Below, in pieces: positions 16,567-24,945 of a stretch of 64,000 bases of DNA. The stretch lies in the NCBI GenBank assembly GCA_938041955.1, contig CALISD010000064.1:1-64000 (forward strand). Reading direction: 5' to 3'. The translations under genes were made by a program, and so were the position numbers. Under the pieces are notes generated by a model that made no database searches, was not told where the DNA came from, and saw only the letters and a list, made by a program, of their open reading frames with translations. Positions within the stretch are counted from its first letter, which is position 1. The number at the start of each line of letters is the position of its first letter. The stretch comes from an uncultured Granulosicoccaceae bacterium (lineage in GTDB: Bacteria; Pseudomonadota; Gammaproteobacteria; Granulosicoccales; Granulosicoccaceae).

Positions 16567-18032
16567 TGGTCTTTTTGCTCTGGCGTAATTTCATCACCCT
16601 TTGGCTTCGCTTCGCGGTCTACGACATCGCTTGACGCTGTCTGCTCACGGCACTTACCCATCCATTCGGACTTCGCTCTCCGATCAGCTACTCCCCACTT
16701 GAGCTCATGATCCTGCACGTATCGCTTGCCCAGTTGCCAGGCAATCTGCGCCCGCGCCAGCTCAACACCAAGATAAAAGCTGTGTGTCCAATCATCTGAC
16801 ACGTCTATTGTTCGCATCAGTTCAAACGGATCAGCGTCCACACTATAGGTATCTTTGTTAAAGAGATGCACCCCTTCATCACTGACCTGAATACGATAAT
16901 TCTTTTCCCGAATGCCTGCTGCTAACTCCGCTATCTCTTCAGGCTGATACGGGAAAGGCTTTCTCTCATGCAGACCAAGCAGGCCGTTGTGATAACGTTT
17001 GGGCAACGCGTTGTCTGAGCCTGCGGCATGCATAATACGACGCGACAAATCAGACTCTACAATGGCGCGCACGGCATGATCACCCACCTCAGTGGAGAGT
17101 ACCGCCTGTATATTGAGCTCCTCGACAATCCCCATCAGTAAACTATTTGAACCTGCAGTGTCTGCATCCATCAATTCGGTGACGTTGCCTATGCCCATAA
17201 AAATCTGGCACTCAGGATACATCTCTCGCAGTGTTTTATAACGCAGAACCGAGTCGGTAAAGCCCATAAGTATCGGATCGAGAATAGGATCTGCGAAAAA
17301 AGGTATAGCTTTTTTGCTAAGCGTATCCATAGCACGGTAAAGCGATGACTGGTCGCTCGGGGTTAACGGAATAATTACCGGTACCGCGTCTGTCTCTTCT
17401 GCTATCCAGAGCGTTTTCTCAGTCAGGCTTAGAAGATAGTCTGCGCCTGCTTTTGCCCCGCACAACAGCTCATCATCACTGGCAGAATCGACGCTCACAG
17501 CCAACCCCTCTGCTTTTAGCATGCGAATACTGTCACCTAAATGAGGAAAGTCTTTTCCCGGGAGACAACCGATATCAATAACATCTGCGCCACAGTCGCG
17601 ATAATACAGTGCACGCCGAAGCATCTGCTCGGGGGTTAAAAACGGGGCTTCAACAATTTCTGCAAATATAAGACAGCTGTAGTTATTCAGGTTGATATCT
17701 TTTGCTGCCGCACCAAAGAACTCCGGCAGATCACGCAAGTCTGTAGGCCCCGTAGAAAACGGTATGTCAAAAGTAGCGGACAGTTGCTCTACATTGCCAC
17801 CGAACAGGCCTGGCAGAAATATTTTATCTGGTGGTTTAATGCCTGAAAGAAGCTTGGGCAATCGCTTTACAAGCAGGCTGTCTGTCATCAACGCGGCGAC
17901 TTTTACACCAACGTTCATCACATCCCATTGGAAAGTGTCTGAGCCTATCTGTTTTAACTGGGCACGCAAATTCTCTTCGGCCATGTGGCCGGTTAAAAAC
18001 AGGTAGCTCTCTTTTTCAGTAACCTGATTCAC
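16563..18032 (-). CDS. Dihydropteroate synthase-like protein (DUF6513 type)
   Basis: A 489-residue protein with an N-terminal DUF6513-like domain (VTEKESYLFLTGHMAEENLRAQL) and a central DHPS-like TIM barrel (about residues 130-400), including ADVIDIGCLPGKDFPH and LAVSVDSASDDELLCGAKAGADYLL. This is the dihydropteroate synthase-related family (TIGR00284 type) found in H4MPT-using organisms. In the pathway, an aminobenzoate-derived moiety is joined to the pterin; beta-RFAP synthase, encoded at 22939, makes the other partner. The C-terminal ~80 residues are helical and hydrophilic. Confidence 0.82.
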   Translation of the reverse strand: MNQVTEKESYLFLTGHMAEENLRAQLKQIGSDTFQWDVMNVGVKVAALMTDSLLVKRLPKLLSGIKPPDKIFLPGLFGGNVEQLSATFDIPFSTGPTDLRDLPEFFGAAAKDINLNNYSCLIFAEIVEAPFLTPEQMLRRALYYRDCGADVIDIGCLPGKDFPHLGDSIRMLKAEGLAVSVDSASDDELLCGAKAGADYLLSLTEKTLWIAEETDAVPVIIPLTPSDQSSLYRAMDTLSKKAIPFFADPILDPILMGFTDSVLRYKTLREMYPECQIFMGIGNVTELMDADTAGSNSLLMGIVEELNIQAVLSTEVGDHAVRAIVESDLSRRIMHAAGSDNALPKRYHNGLLGLHERKPFPYQPEEIAELAAGIREKNYRIQVSDEGVHLFNKDTYSVDADPFELMRTIDVSDDWTHSFYLGVELARAQIAWQLGKRYVQDHELKWGVADRRAKSEWMGKCREQTASSDVVDREAKPKGDEITPEQKDQ

Positions 18033-18130
18033 GTCACTATATCACTGGATAATTTGCGAGAATGCGCAGGGGAATATTGCTGGGTTAGTTAATTTTAAGA
18101 CTAACGATAGTCAATAGACTTTGCATCAAA

Positions 18131-18544
18131 CTAGCCGTCATATTTCAGATATTTAAATCGTGGGTCATCGGGTGTTCCCTCAAGCGCACCATTGAGTGCA
18201 GCCGGCTGCCACTGAACAAACTCTTCAATTTTACTTGCCAGCTCAAAGTCTTTTTCAGTGACACCTTTTGCTGCATGGTTTTTGAGCTTAACAATAACAA
18301 ACGCATACGAGGCTGAGATGTCAGGATGGTGCCACGCGGCTTCCGCCAGATGGCCAACGGCATTGATGACCATTAGCGTGCCCTTCCAGCCACTGGTTTT
18401 ATATTTTCGACGAATCCATCCGTCTTCGAAGTACCAATGCGGCAACTCCGTTGTGAGCCGCTGCGTGATTACCTCTTCTGTAAAAACATCGTCTTCACGT
18501 CGATGTGCGGTCATACCAGTAAACCTGCTGAAGTGTCGTGCCAT
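18131..18544 (-). CDS. Pterin-4a-carbinolamine dehydratase-like protein
   Basis: A protein of about 137 residues (156 from the GTG at 18601) with the PCD/DCoH fold. Visible signature: AAWHHPDISASYAFVIVKLKNH followed by GVTEKDFELASKIEEF, close to the family HHP...L...H motif. The classic enzyme dehydrates 4a-hydroxytetrahydrobiopterin. Members are frequent in H4MPT gene sets, where a role in pterin handling is inferred. I use the ATG at 18544 because the GTG would overlap the start of the divergent RibD-like gene. It is 98 bases upstream of the DHPS-like gene on the same strand. Confidence 0.78.
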   Translation of the reverse strand: MARHFSRFTGMTAHRREDDVFTEEVITQRLTTELPHWYFEDGWIRRKYKTSGWKGTLMVINAVGHLAEAAWHHPDISASYAFVIVKLKNHAAKGVTEKDFELASKIEEFVQWQPAALNGALEGTPDDPRFKYLKYDG

Positions 18545-18585
18545 AATACAATACTTAAGTTTCCCGACATCAGGTTTATCCACAA

Positions 18586-19455
18586 ATGTCTGAATCGACA
18601 CTGCTGCAACTCTACCCGGAGCAGAAAAACCTCACACTCACCAATGGTGAGCTTGCCGATGACTTTCTTGATGAGTCCTTAGTGCCACAAGCCGGCAACC
18701 AGCCGCTGGTCTATGCAAACCTGCTTACCTCACTGGATGGCAGAATCGCACTGGCAGACCAATCCGTCCGCTCAGGTATGTCTACACCAAATAGCATTAG
18801 AAGTGACCTGGACTGGAATATGTTCTGCCACTTGCAAGCACACGCGGACGTGCTGGTTACTCACGGCGGGTATCTGCGCTCACTGGCGTCTGCAGAACTG
18901 GGCAATATTCTTAATTTGGCCGGGAAACAAAGCCGCCTTAGCGCATTCAGAAACCGAGTCGGCCTTGGTACAGCCCCGCGAGTAGTGGTACTCACGGCAT
19001 CATTGGATTTTGATTTCAGCTTGCTGCATCAGGCACAGGGATCTGTAACGGTACTGGTGACGCAAACAGCGCAGCGAAGCGGGATACAAAAGCTGGAGTC
19101 AGAGGGCTTCAATGTGGTCAAAACAGCTGATCAAACCTCTGTCTCGGCGCAAGCGACTATGGCTTACCTGAAAACCATTTCAGCAAAAAATGCCTACCTT
19201 CAAACCGGCCCTGCAATGCTGCACAGTATGCTTAGCTTCGATTTACTACAACGTCTCTATTTAACCGTAGACTTGAGCTTTGTCGGCGGTGAAGTATTTA
19301 AGACGCTATGCGACGGCACAGCACTGACGCCACCGGCCAACATGCAGCTGCAATCCCTCTATCTGGCGACACTGGCCGATAAGCACCAGCAAATGTACCT
19401 GTCATTTTCTCGGCAATCGCAACGCATAGATAGTAAAAATCGCGCCGGTAATTGA
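18586..19455 (+). CDS. RibD-like / DHFR-fold reductase
   Basis: A 289-residue protein with the RibD C-terminal, dihydrofolate-reductase-like fold: VYANLLTSLDGRIAL, HLQAHADVLVTHGGYLRS, VVVLTASLDFDF and LLQRLYLTVDLSFVGG. It lacks the N-terminal cytidine-deaminase zinc motifs of RibD. In a riboflavin context this fold reduces a ribosylaminopyrimidine. Here, surrounded by H4MPT genes, it is a candidate for the dihydromethanopterin reductase step (DmrA in Methylorubrum is DHFR-like); that is inference. It is the only plus-strand gene in this cluster and starts back-to-back with the pterin dehydratase gene. Confidence 0.75.
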   Translation: MSESTLLQLYPEQKNLTLTNGELADDFLDESLVPQAGNQPLVYANLLTSLDGRIALADQSVRSGMSTPNSIRSDLDWNMFCHLQAHADVLVTHGGYLRSLASAELGNILNLAGKQSRLSAFRNRVGLGTAPRVVVLTASLDFDFSLLHQAQGSVTVLVTQTAQRSGIQKLESEGFNVVKTADQTSVSAQATMAYLKTISAKNAYLQTGPAMLHSMLSFDLLQRLYLTVDLSFVGGEVFKTLCDGTALTPPANMQLQSLYLATLADKHQQMYLSFSRQSQRIDSKNRAGN

Positions 19456-19470
19456 CTTTTATTAAGAATC

Positions 19471-19505
19471 AGAACACCCCTGGCCAGCCGACAAGGAGTG
19501 TTCTG
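19471..19505. terminator. Hairpin between the convergent RibD-like and fae genes
   Basis: Near-perfect 11-bp arms AGAACACCCCT and AGGAGTGTTCT (one mismatch) around a 13-base loop, lying between the convergent stops. The following T-run is weak on both strands. Confidence 0.4.
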
Positions 19506-19515
19506 AAATTGCTGA

Positions 19516-20028
19516 TTAGCTATTGTTTGCCGCGAACGGGTGTTCAGCGTTTTTGTTCGCAAGTACTTCCTGAACACTAGGCTGACCATTAACCGCTCTT
19601 TCCAGCGCTTCTTTCGTTGCTGCAAAATTATACGACTCAATCTTAGCGTCGTCAGTGGCTTCCCAGTGAATAAACACACCTACAGAGATATAAAGATCAT
19701 CTGCTTCTTCCGCTGGAACGGTTCCTTCAGCGACACACTCCATCACCGCACGTGCAACACCGCGCTGAGCAGGACCAAACATTTGAACTGCCTGAGTGCC
19801 GTTTTTCATTGTGACTTTATTGAACATCATCGTGTTCGGCTTTGCAGGCAGGTTAGGCGCTACTACAGCCAACAAGCTTGTGAATCCGTCCTTATTGTTT
19901 ACAAGGCCGTTGCAGAATGCTGTCTCTGCAGCAGAACCGCGTGGACCAATAATCAGGTCAACGTGTGCAACTTCGTTACCATCACCAACGAGTGACTCAC
20001 CAACCATTACTCTATTTATCTTCGCCAT
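19516..20028 (-). CDS. fae: Formaldehyde-activating enzyme
   Basis: A 170-residue Fae, condensing formaldehyde with tetrahydromethanopterin to give methylene-H4MPT in the cytoplasm. Diagnostic segments: [20 protein letters not shown] with the catalytic His (about 22), [16 protein letters not shown], and [14 protein letters not shown]. Length is normal. It is the last gene of the minus-strand ftr-to-fae run, 53 bases after the CitG-like gene. Fae is usually made in large amounts and may have an additional promoter in that gap. Confidence 0.97.
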   Translation of the reverse strand: MAKINRVMVGESLVGDGNEVAHVDLIIGPRGSAAETAFCNGLVNNKDGFTSLLAVVAPNLPAKPNTMMFNKVTMKNGTQAVQMFGPAQRGVARAVMECVAEGTVPAEEADDLYISVGVFIHWEATDDAKIESYNFAATKEALERAVNGQPSVQEVLANKNAEHPFAANNS

Positions 20029-20081
20029 GAGATTTTTTCACCATACATTAATATTGATATCAAAAATATCTGGAACAGACG

Positions 20082-20999
20082 TCAACCGTCGGGTTGCAAA
20101 TGACGCTCGCTGCACAGCAATTCCAGCTGTGCGGCATATATCACTGCTACCGTTAAGTCAGCGCTTGTACCAGGGTTAATACCCTTTAATTTCAACTCTT
20201 CATCAAATTCCTCCAGCAGCTTTTGTTTATCTACCGGTTGATCGATGATATTGATTTCGTTCCTTCGTTTACGGGCCTCATCGCGAACAGCTTCCGCCAT
20301 GGTCGCGCCATGTTTTCTAGCGATGTGCGTATCAGGAATTTCCGCGAGGAAATCCATAAACACGTCTGACGTTACCGAACTTAGTTTTCCGGGTTCGTCA
20401 AAGCGCGTCGGGCTATCGCCGTAAGACGAAAACAAGGAATTCATACCGAAGCCGAGCACGTCACTAAAGTTGTGACCGTACTGCCAAGCTATCCTGTCTT
20501 TACCGGCACTGGCTTGCATCACTGTGAGCAAGTTCGCGCTGGCGGGTAGATTGACATCATGCTGGCTGCTCCTCCCAAGCCCTGCGGGCTGCATTATTCT
20601 GACCGCATCAAAGATCATCTGAGTGTCAGTGATATCTGCTACCTGCAACACCTGTTCGAGGCAATTCGATATGCGGTTATCAGTGTCGCATGATGCCGCA
20701 GCGTGAGCAAGGGGAAAGCAAAGTAACAATATACCGAGATTGGTATTACAACCAACCGCATTCATAGTGGCCTCAGCACCAAGCAGAATGGATTTACCCA
20801 GTTCACCCGCAGCACAGGGCAATTCGCGGTTCAGCACCTGAGCAGTAGCCACTGCACTGCGGCGAAAATCATCAGCCTGCATACCATGCCCGGCACTATG
20901 AACACTGACATTACCTGGCTTTATTGCGCCAATATCCGCCAGACACGCGCGATAGTAACAGGCCGCAATGCGGTTTAGTTCTCGCTGCTCCTTTTCCAA
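20082..20999 (-). CDS. Triphosphoribosyl-dephospho-CoA synthase-like (CitG/MdcB-like) protein
   Basis: A 305-residue helical protein. Motifs include IGAIKPGNVSVHSAGHGM (KPGNV signature) near residue 30 and LGAEATMNAVGCNTNLGILLL near residues 75-95, both matching the CitG family. The true CitG makes a citrate-lyase prosthetic-group precursor, but homologues are fixed in H4MPT gene sets of methylotrophs, where they are believed to serve cofactor synthesis. Start appears to be TTG at 20999, 9 bases after the mch stop; the motif is too near the N-terminus for a later ATG. Confidence 0.8.
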   Translation of the reverse strand: MEKEQRELNRIAACYYRACLADIGAIKPGNVSVHSAGHGMQADDFRRSAVATAQVLNRELPCAAGELGKSILLGAEATMNAVGCNTNLGILLLCFPLAHAAASCDTDNRISNCLEQVLQVADITDTQMIFDAVRIMQPAGLGRSSQHDVNLPASANLLTVMQASAGKDRIAWQYGHNFSDVLGFGMNSLFSSYGDSPTRFDEPGKLSSVTSDVFMDFLAEIPDTHIARKHGATMAEAVRDEARKRRNEINIIDQPVDKQKLLEEFDEELKLKGINPGTSADLTVAVIYAAQLELLCSERHLQPDG

Positions 21000-21008
21000 T
21001 CTAGCTGC

Positions 21009-21971
21009 CTACAACGCGAATGATTTATTCAGCAACTCATGGTTCACCTTGCCACTGGAAAAACTTTTTCCGGAAATTAGCGAACTGACCGTGACACACG
21101 AGGGACTGAATAATGCAGGATCAATTTTGAAAAAGTCGTACTCATATTGCTTGAACAACTCAGCAAACGGTGTTCCGTAATCTTTTGAGTTGCAACTGGG
21201 CAGGTCATTGGCTAGAGACTGCGCCTGATCGGAATCGACATCGACAAATAAATGCACACGGCCAGCGTACAGCATAGTGTCATTGGTTCGCCCCATTGCA
21301 GTGATCGGGTCATTGGCTATTGGGGGAGGCAACGGCGTAGTACCGATACCTTCGACAATTTTCTCCACTGGGAATTTTAATTCATGCGCCTTGTGCATTG
21401 CCACTTCAACCACCCGCGAGGCGATTTGTACGCAACCCGCTAAAGACCCGGTCGGGGTAACGGCAATACATAAATTAGAGGCGCTAATGCCACAGTCTGC
21501 GGCGATTTGTTCTGTCAATGACAGCGGCGGCAGTGAATCCGCCTCCAGAACAAAAGTGGCAGACTCTGCGTTGTCAGTAAACCCGAATTCCTCAATAAGT
21601 TTTTCCTTGCCGCTTTTGATACGGCCCGGCCCGGAAGCCATGGCGCGATAAGTCTTATCATTTTCTTTGATCTGCAAATTCCACCCGGCGTACTGACAAC
21701 CAAGACAGGAAAGCAATGGTTGGCTGGTGGAAACCTGTATTAACGTTGGCCATACAGAATCAGGCTCTGCCATTGTCAAACTGACCGTCGATAGCCCGGC
21801 CATACATAGTCGCGTGATGATCAAACCGGCTTCAATACTGCCAGTACACTCACAGCCTGCATCTATAATAGTAGCGCCATTATCCAATACATGTTTTTTT
21901 ACCCGAAGGTGGTCAGCATTGTCGCACAACGCTTTAAAAGCGTGCAGCGCAAAGGTGTTTGGAGTCTCCAT
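21009..21971 (-). CDS. mch: Methenyltetrahydromethanopterin cyclohydrolase
   Basis: A 320-residue enzyme from the ATG at 21971, hydrolysing methenyl-H4MPT to formyl-H4MPT. Recognisable from ATIIDAGCECTGSIEAGLII, LLSCLGCQYAGWNL, CIAVTPTGSLAGCVQIASRVVE and GIGTTPLPPPIANDPITAMGR. A longer frame to 22040 exists but overlaps mtdB by 68 bases. At 21971 the ATG follows the mtdB stop as TAGTATG, so translation is coupled. It works between MtdB and Ftr. Confidence 0.95.
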   Translation of the reverse strand: METPNTFALHAFKALCDNADHLRVKKHVLDNGATIIDAGCECTGSIEAGLIITRLCMAGLSTVSLTMAEPDSVWPTLIQVSTSQPLLSCLGCQYAGWNLQIKENDKTYRAMASGPGRIKSGKEKLIEEFGFTDNAESATFVLEADSLPPLSLTEQIAADCGISASNLCIAVTPTGSLAGCVQIASRVVEVAMHKAHELKFPVEKIVEGIGTTPLPPPIANDPITAMGRTNDTMLYAGRVHLFVDVDSDQAQSLANDLPSCNSKDYGTPFAELFKQYEYDFFKIDPALFSPSCVTVSSLISGKSFSSGKVNHELLNKSFAL

Positions 21972-21972
21972 A

Positions 21973-22863
21973 CTAGCTTCCCACCAGGGATTTAGCCATC
22001 TGCAGCGTTTCCTCCATACCCAAATGCTGCACGCCACCATCCTGCATTTGCCTAAGCAGCGCCTGCTGTGTTTTGTATTTGAGATTGCCTATCGCCAGCG
22101 CACCGATACCGAGACAAGTTTTGTGATAAGGCAATGCCACACCTGCATCCTGAAGGCCGACACCAGCAATACCCGCAGGCGGCACTGCGTTCACATCAGC
22201 CGCTACTTTTGCGTGACACCCGGACATAACATCCTTACTTAATATCTCGACACCGGCTTTAGCCGAACAGATAATGACGTCAGTTCCCTGCAATGCGGTG
22301 AGCTTTCCTTCATCCGTTTGTGCATCAAGTTGCTGTGCGGTGACCGCATAACGGTTAAGAAAATCATCCACCTGTTTACGTTTTTCGTCACTCCCCGGAG
22401 TCAGCCGCGCAATGCAAACGCTTGCTCCTGCCTGTGCCGCCAGCACCGCTGCACAATTACCAACGGGGCCACCACCAAATACAGTGACTTTGCTGCCACT
22501 GAGATCTTGCCCTTGAGCTTCAATGTGATGAGTTATCATTGCCACCAGTGCCGCAGAGGTAGTGTAAGCGCCATTGGGATCTACCAGTATCGATGCCTCA
22601 AACGGCGGTTGCATGCTCGCGCGTGCCTGCTTATACATGTCTTCTGCAAGGTTAACGTCAAAGCCACCAATAAATAACCCTGTATGTCCGGCGCTGCCGG
22701 GCGGTCTTGAATAAATACAGTCCTGGGTCAGACCAGTCACATCGCCTGCCTCCAATGAAGTGTAAGGCACGACGGTGGTATAGCCAGCATCTACGATCAT
22801 GTTTACGTCAAAGGGGCTAACGTTCTTTCCAGGAAAAAACATATGCATTATTTTCGACTTCAC
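21973..22863 (-). CDS. mtdB: NAD(P)-dependent methylenetetrahydromethanopterin dehydrogenase
   Basis: A 296-residue dehydrogenase oxidising methylene-H4MPT to methenyl-H4MPT. Start codon is GTG at 22863 with a GGAG ribosome site. Signature: MHMFFPGKNVSPFDVNMIVDAG at the N-terminus, then the nucleotide-binding loop VTVFGGGPVGNCAAVLAAQAG near residues 125-150. Mch follows with no gap. The sequence cannot separate NAD from NADP preference for certain. Confidence 0.95.
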   Translation of the reverse strand: MKSKIMHMFFPGKNVSPFDVNMIVDAGYTTVVPYTSLEAGDVTGLTQDCIYSRPPGSAGHTGLFIGGFDVNLAEDMYKQARASMQPPFEASILVDPNGAYTTSAALVAMITHHIEAQGQDLSGSKVTVFGGGPVGNCAAVLAAQAGASVCIARLTPGSDEKRKQVDDFLNRYAVTAQQLDAQTDEGKLTALQGTDVIICSAKAGVEILSKDVMSGCHAKVAADVNAVPPAGIAGVGLQDAGVALPYHKTCLGIGALAIGNLKYKTQQALLRQMQDGGVQHLGMEETLQMAKSLVGS

Positions 22864-22938
22864 AATTTCTCCAAATGGTTGTAAAAGCTTGGCTTCACAA
22901 CAAGCTGTTCATTGCACCTATCACTATGAGCACGGGTA

Positions 22939-23931
22939 TTACCGCTCAACATCAGCGCTGATGTCCGCACCGCGGTTAGCTGCACACACCATCTTCACCT
23001 GACACTGATTATCAGGTAACTGATACTGTATTGCCTCTTTTAAATCCAACGCCACCTGTTCGCTCTCACACATCACAAACCCGGTTGGCCCCCAGGAACT
23101 CTGCCCGTACCCCGCGGCTCCAGTGCGGGCACATAAATCAAGAATCTCGGTCACAGAGGGACTGGTAAAACGCCCGCCTTGAAACGGCGCAAAATAATCA
23201 CCGACATGCGCTTGTATTTCTGTAATCGCAGAACCCGCTGTAGCAATATCCTGCTCCAGCATACCGGGTATCAGCTTCATGATGGCCAGTCGACATAATC
23301 TGGACGCTGTATCCGAATCTATCGGCTCGATCTCTTTGAATGCCTGTGACTCTTCTTCACCGCTGAGTCCTGCGAAATGATTATCAAGCAACAACAAAAA
23401 ACGCCATTGCTGAGGGTAAGGCACACTAAAAAATGACAATGGCGGTTTTCCATCATTGTGGGATCCACAATCCATATGAAACCCGCCATTTTCAAACGTG
23501 TTAATGCCAATGGATGAGCGTCTGCCACGATCGAGTAGCATGGCAATATCCCGCGCACGGGGCTGTAGATTGAAGTGTCTGGCAATACCGAAACCCACCG
23601 CCAACGCGAGCTGAGTACCTGAGCCGAGGCCAGCGTGCGGTGTAATGCATTCTGACGTATCGACTTTTAGGTGCGCTGATATTCCGTAATGACGACACAA
23701 CTGGTCAGCGTAGCGGCTAACGCGATCGATTTCCTCACCCACAGCTTCTATCTGACTGCGGCCTGTCACCGACCCCAGGTGAGTGACCTTAATAGAGGTA
23801 GTGATCTCCGAAAGCCCCACTCCAAAACTTCCGAATTGTCGCCCCAGGTCACCGTTCAGATCGAGGAACCCCATGTGCAGACGACCATGAGTCTGCACCC
23901 ACACTGATCTCGGATCAGGCAAAAAGCTCAT
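22939..23931 (-). CDS. Beta-ribofuranosylaminobenzene 5'-phosphate synthase
   Basis: A GHMP-kinase-fold enzyme of about 330 residues that joins PRPP and 4-aminobenzoate in methanopterin synthesis. The N-terminus from the ATG at 23931 has the family start VWVQTHGRLHMGFLDLNG. A GHMP-type loop lies at TPHAGLGSGTQLALAVGFGIA (about 98-118), followed by DRGRRSSIGINTFENGGF. The start overlaps the ftr stop by 17 bases, suggesting coupling; the longer frame to 24018 would overlap ftr heavily and is rejected. Confidence 0.9.
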   Translation of the reverse strand: MSFLPDPRSVWVQTHGRLHMGFLDLNGDLGRQFGSFGVGLSEITTSIKVTHLGSVTGRSQIEAVGEEIDRVSRYADQLCRHYGISAHLKVDTSECITPHAGLGSGTQLALAVGFGIARHFNLQPRARDIAMLLDRGRRSSIGINTFENGGFHMDCGSHNDGKPPLSFFSVPYPQQWRFLLLLDNHFAGLSGEEESQAFKEIEPIDSDTASRLCRLAIMKLIPGMLEQDIATAGSAITEIQAHVGDYFAPFQGGRFTSPSVTEILDLCARTGAAGYGQSSWGPTGFVMCESEQVALDLKEAIQYQLPDNQCQVKMVCAANRGADISADVER

Positions 23932-24808
23932 GAAGAGGCACCTTACCCTTCCCCAGTTTTCCCCCGTAATTGGCCGTGTGAATGGCCGAAACACCGGGAC
24001 AGCGAGTGGCCGCCTCAATACCTACTTTCATTCCCTCCCTAACCTGCGGATCTCTCGGTGCACTGACAATAATTTCGTAAATGCAGCCAACGCTTTTATC
24101 GATATGACTGTCATCTAAATGTGTCAGCGTCGGGCAATAGGTGTGATTGGTAGTAGCTACCATATCTGTGTAGTTCAACGCCCCTACTTTTGAACCACTG
24201 GCAGCACACTTAACAATGACTTCATCAACCTGGTTAGTCGCCTTTAAAGACTCTTCAGCGGCGTGCAGGCAGTTTTCAATGTTATCAGCGAGGATCAAAA
24301 ACATACCGCCGGTAACTGCCTCCGTAATGGCGAACTTCCTTTGCACATGAAAGGCACCATCCATTCTGGGTATACGGTACATGACTCTACCGTCGTAGAG
24401 TTCAAGCTCTTGTTCAAACCCGTCTCCGAATCTCTGAATGACACTGCCCTCCAGATCGACTTCGCCTTCTTTGTATTGTTCCGGCAACCAATCGAACACA
24501 CTGGTTTGCGGATTGGGTACCGCACCTTTGCGCAAACGCAATGCAAGGCACTTTTCAAGAGTTTCGGCCTTTCTGTCCATCATTTGAACTATGTAGCCCG
24601 GCCGACCGTCAGGAGTTTCTGATGCGGGCACTGCACGTTCCAGTGTTGCTTCACAGGGGGGTGCCGTCGCTGAACGGCCCAGGCCTTTGGTTTCCATGGC
24701 CGCTTCAAACGCCCACTTATCGTTTATGCTGGTGATTAATACACGACACAGTTGCGCAGAGAACGTCTCTGAGTAGTCGTCTTGAATCTCAACGTCGTTT
24801 ACTTTCAA
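23915..24808 (-). CDS. fhcD: Formylmethanofuran:H4MPT formyltransferase
   Basis: A 297-residue Ftr/FhcD, exchanging the formyl group between H4MPT and methanofuran-type carriers. Recognised from CEATLERAVPASETPDGRPGY, VMYRIPRMDGAFHVQRKFAI and CPGVSAIHTANYGGKLGKG. The start is TTG at 24808, with a strong GGAGG ribosome site 7 bases away. It is the first gene of the minus-strand H4MPT operon. Its usual partners fhcA, fhcB and fhcC are not beside it and not elsewhere in the window. Confidence 0.95.
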   Translation of the reverse strand: MKVNDVEIQDDYSETFSAQLCRVLITSINDKWAFEAAMETKGLGRSATAPPCEATLERAVPASETPDGRPGYIVQMMDRKAETLEKCLALRLRKGAVPNPQTSVFDWLPEQYKEGEVDLEGSVIQRFGDGFEQELELYDGRVMYRIPRMDGAFHVQRKFAITEAVTGGMFLILADNIENCLHAAEESLKATNQVDEVIVKCAASGSKVGALNYTDMVATTNHTYCPTLTHLDDSHIDKSVGCIYEIIVSAPRDPQVREGMKVGIEAATRCPGVSAIHTANYGGKLGKGKVPLHELFA

Positions 24809-24945
24809 GGGTACAACCTCCGTTTACCAAAATGCGAGAATAAGTCTTTGGTGGGTGCACTTAACGAGGCTGAAACTCTATCTTCCGAATTGACAAACTT
24901 CTTTCCCCACTTGGAATAGAATACCCAACTAGACATTTTAGATCA

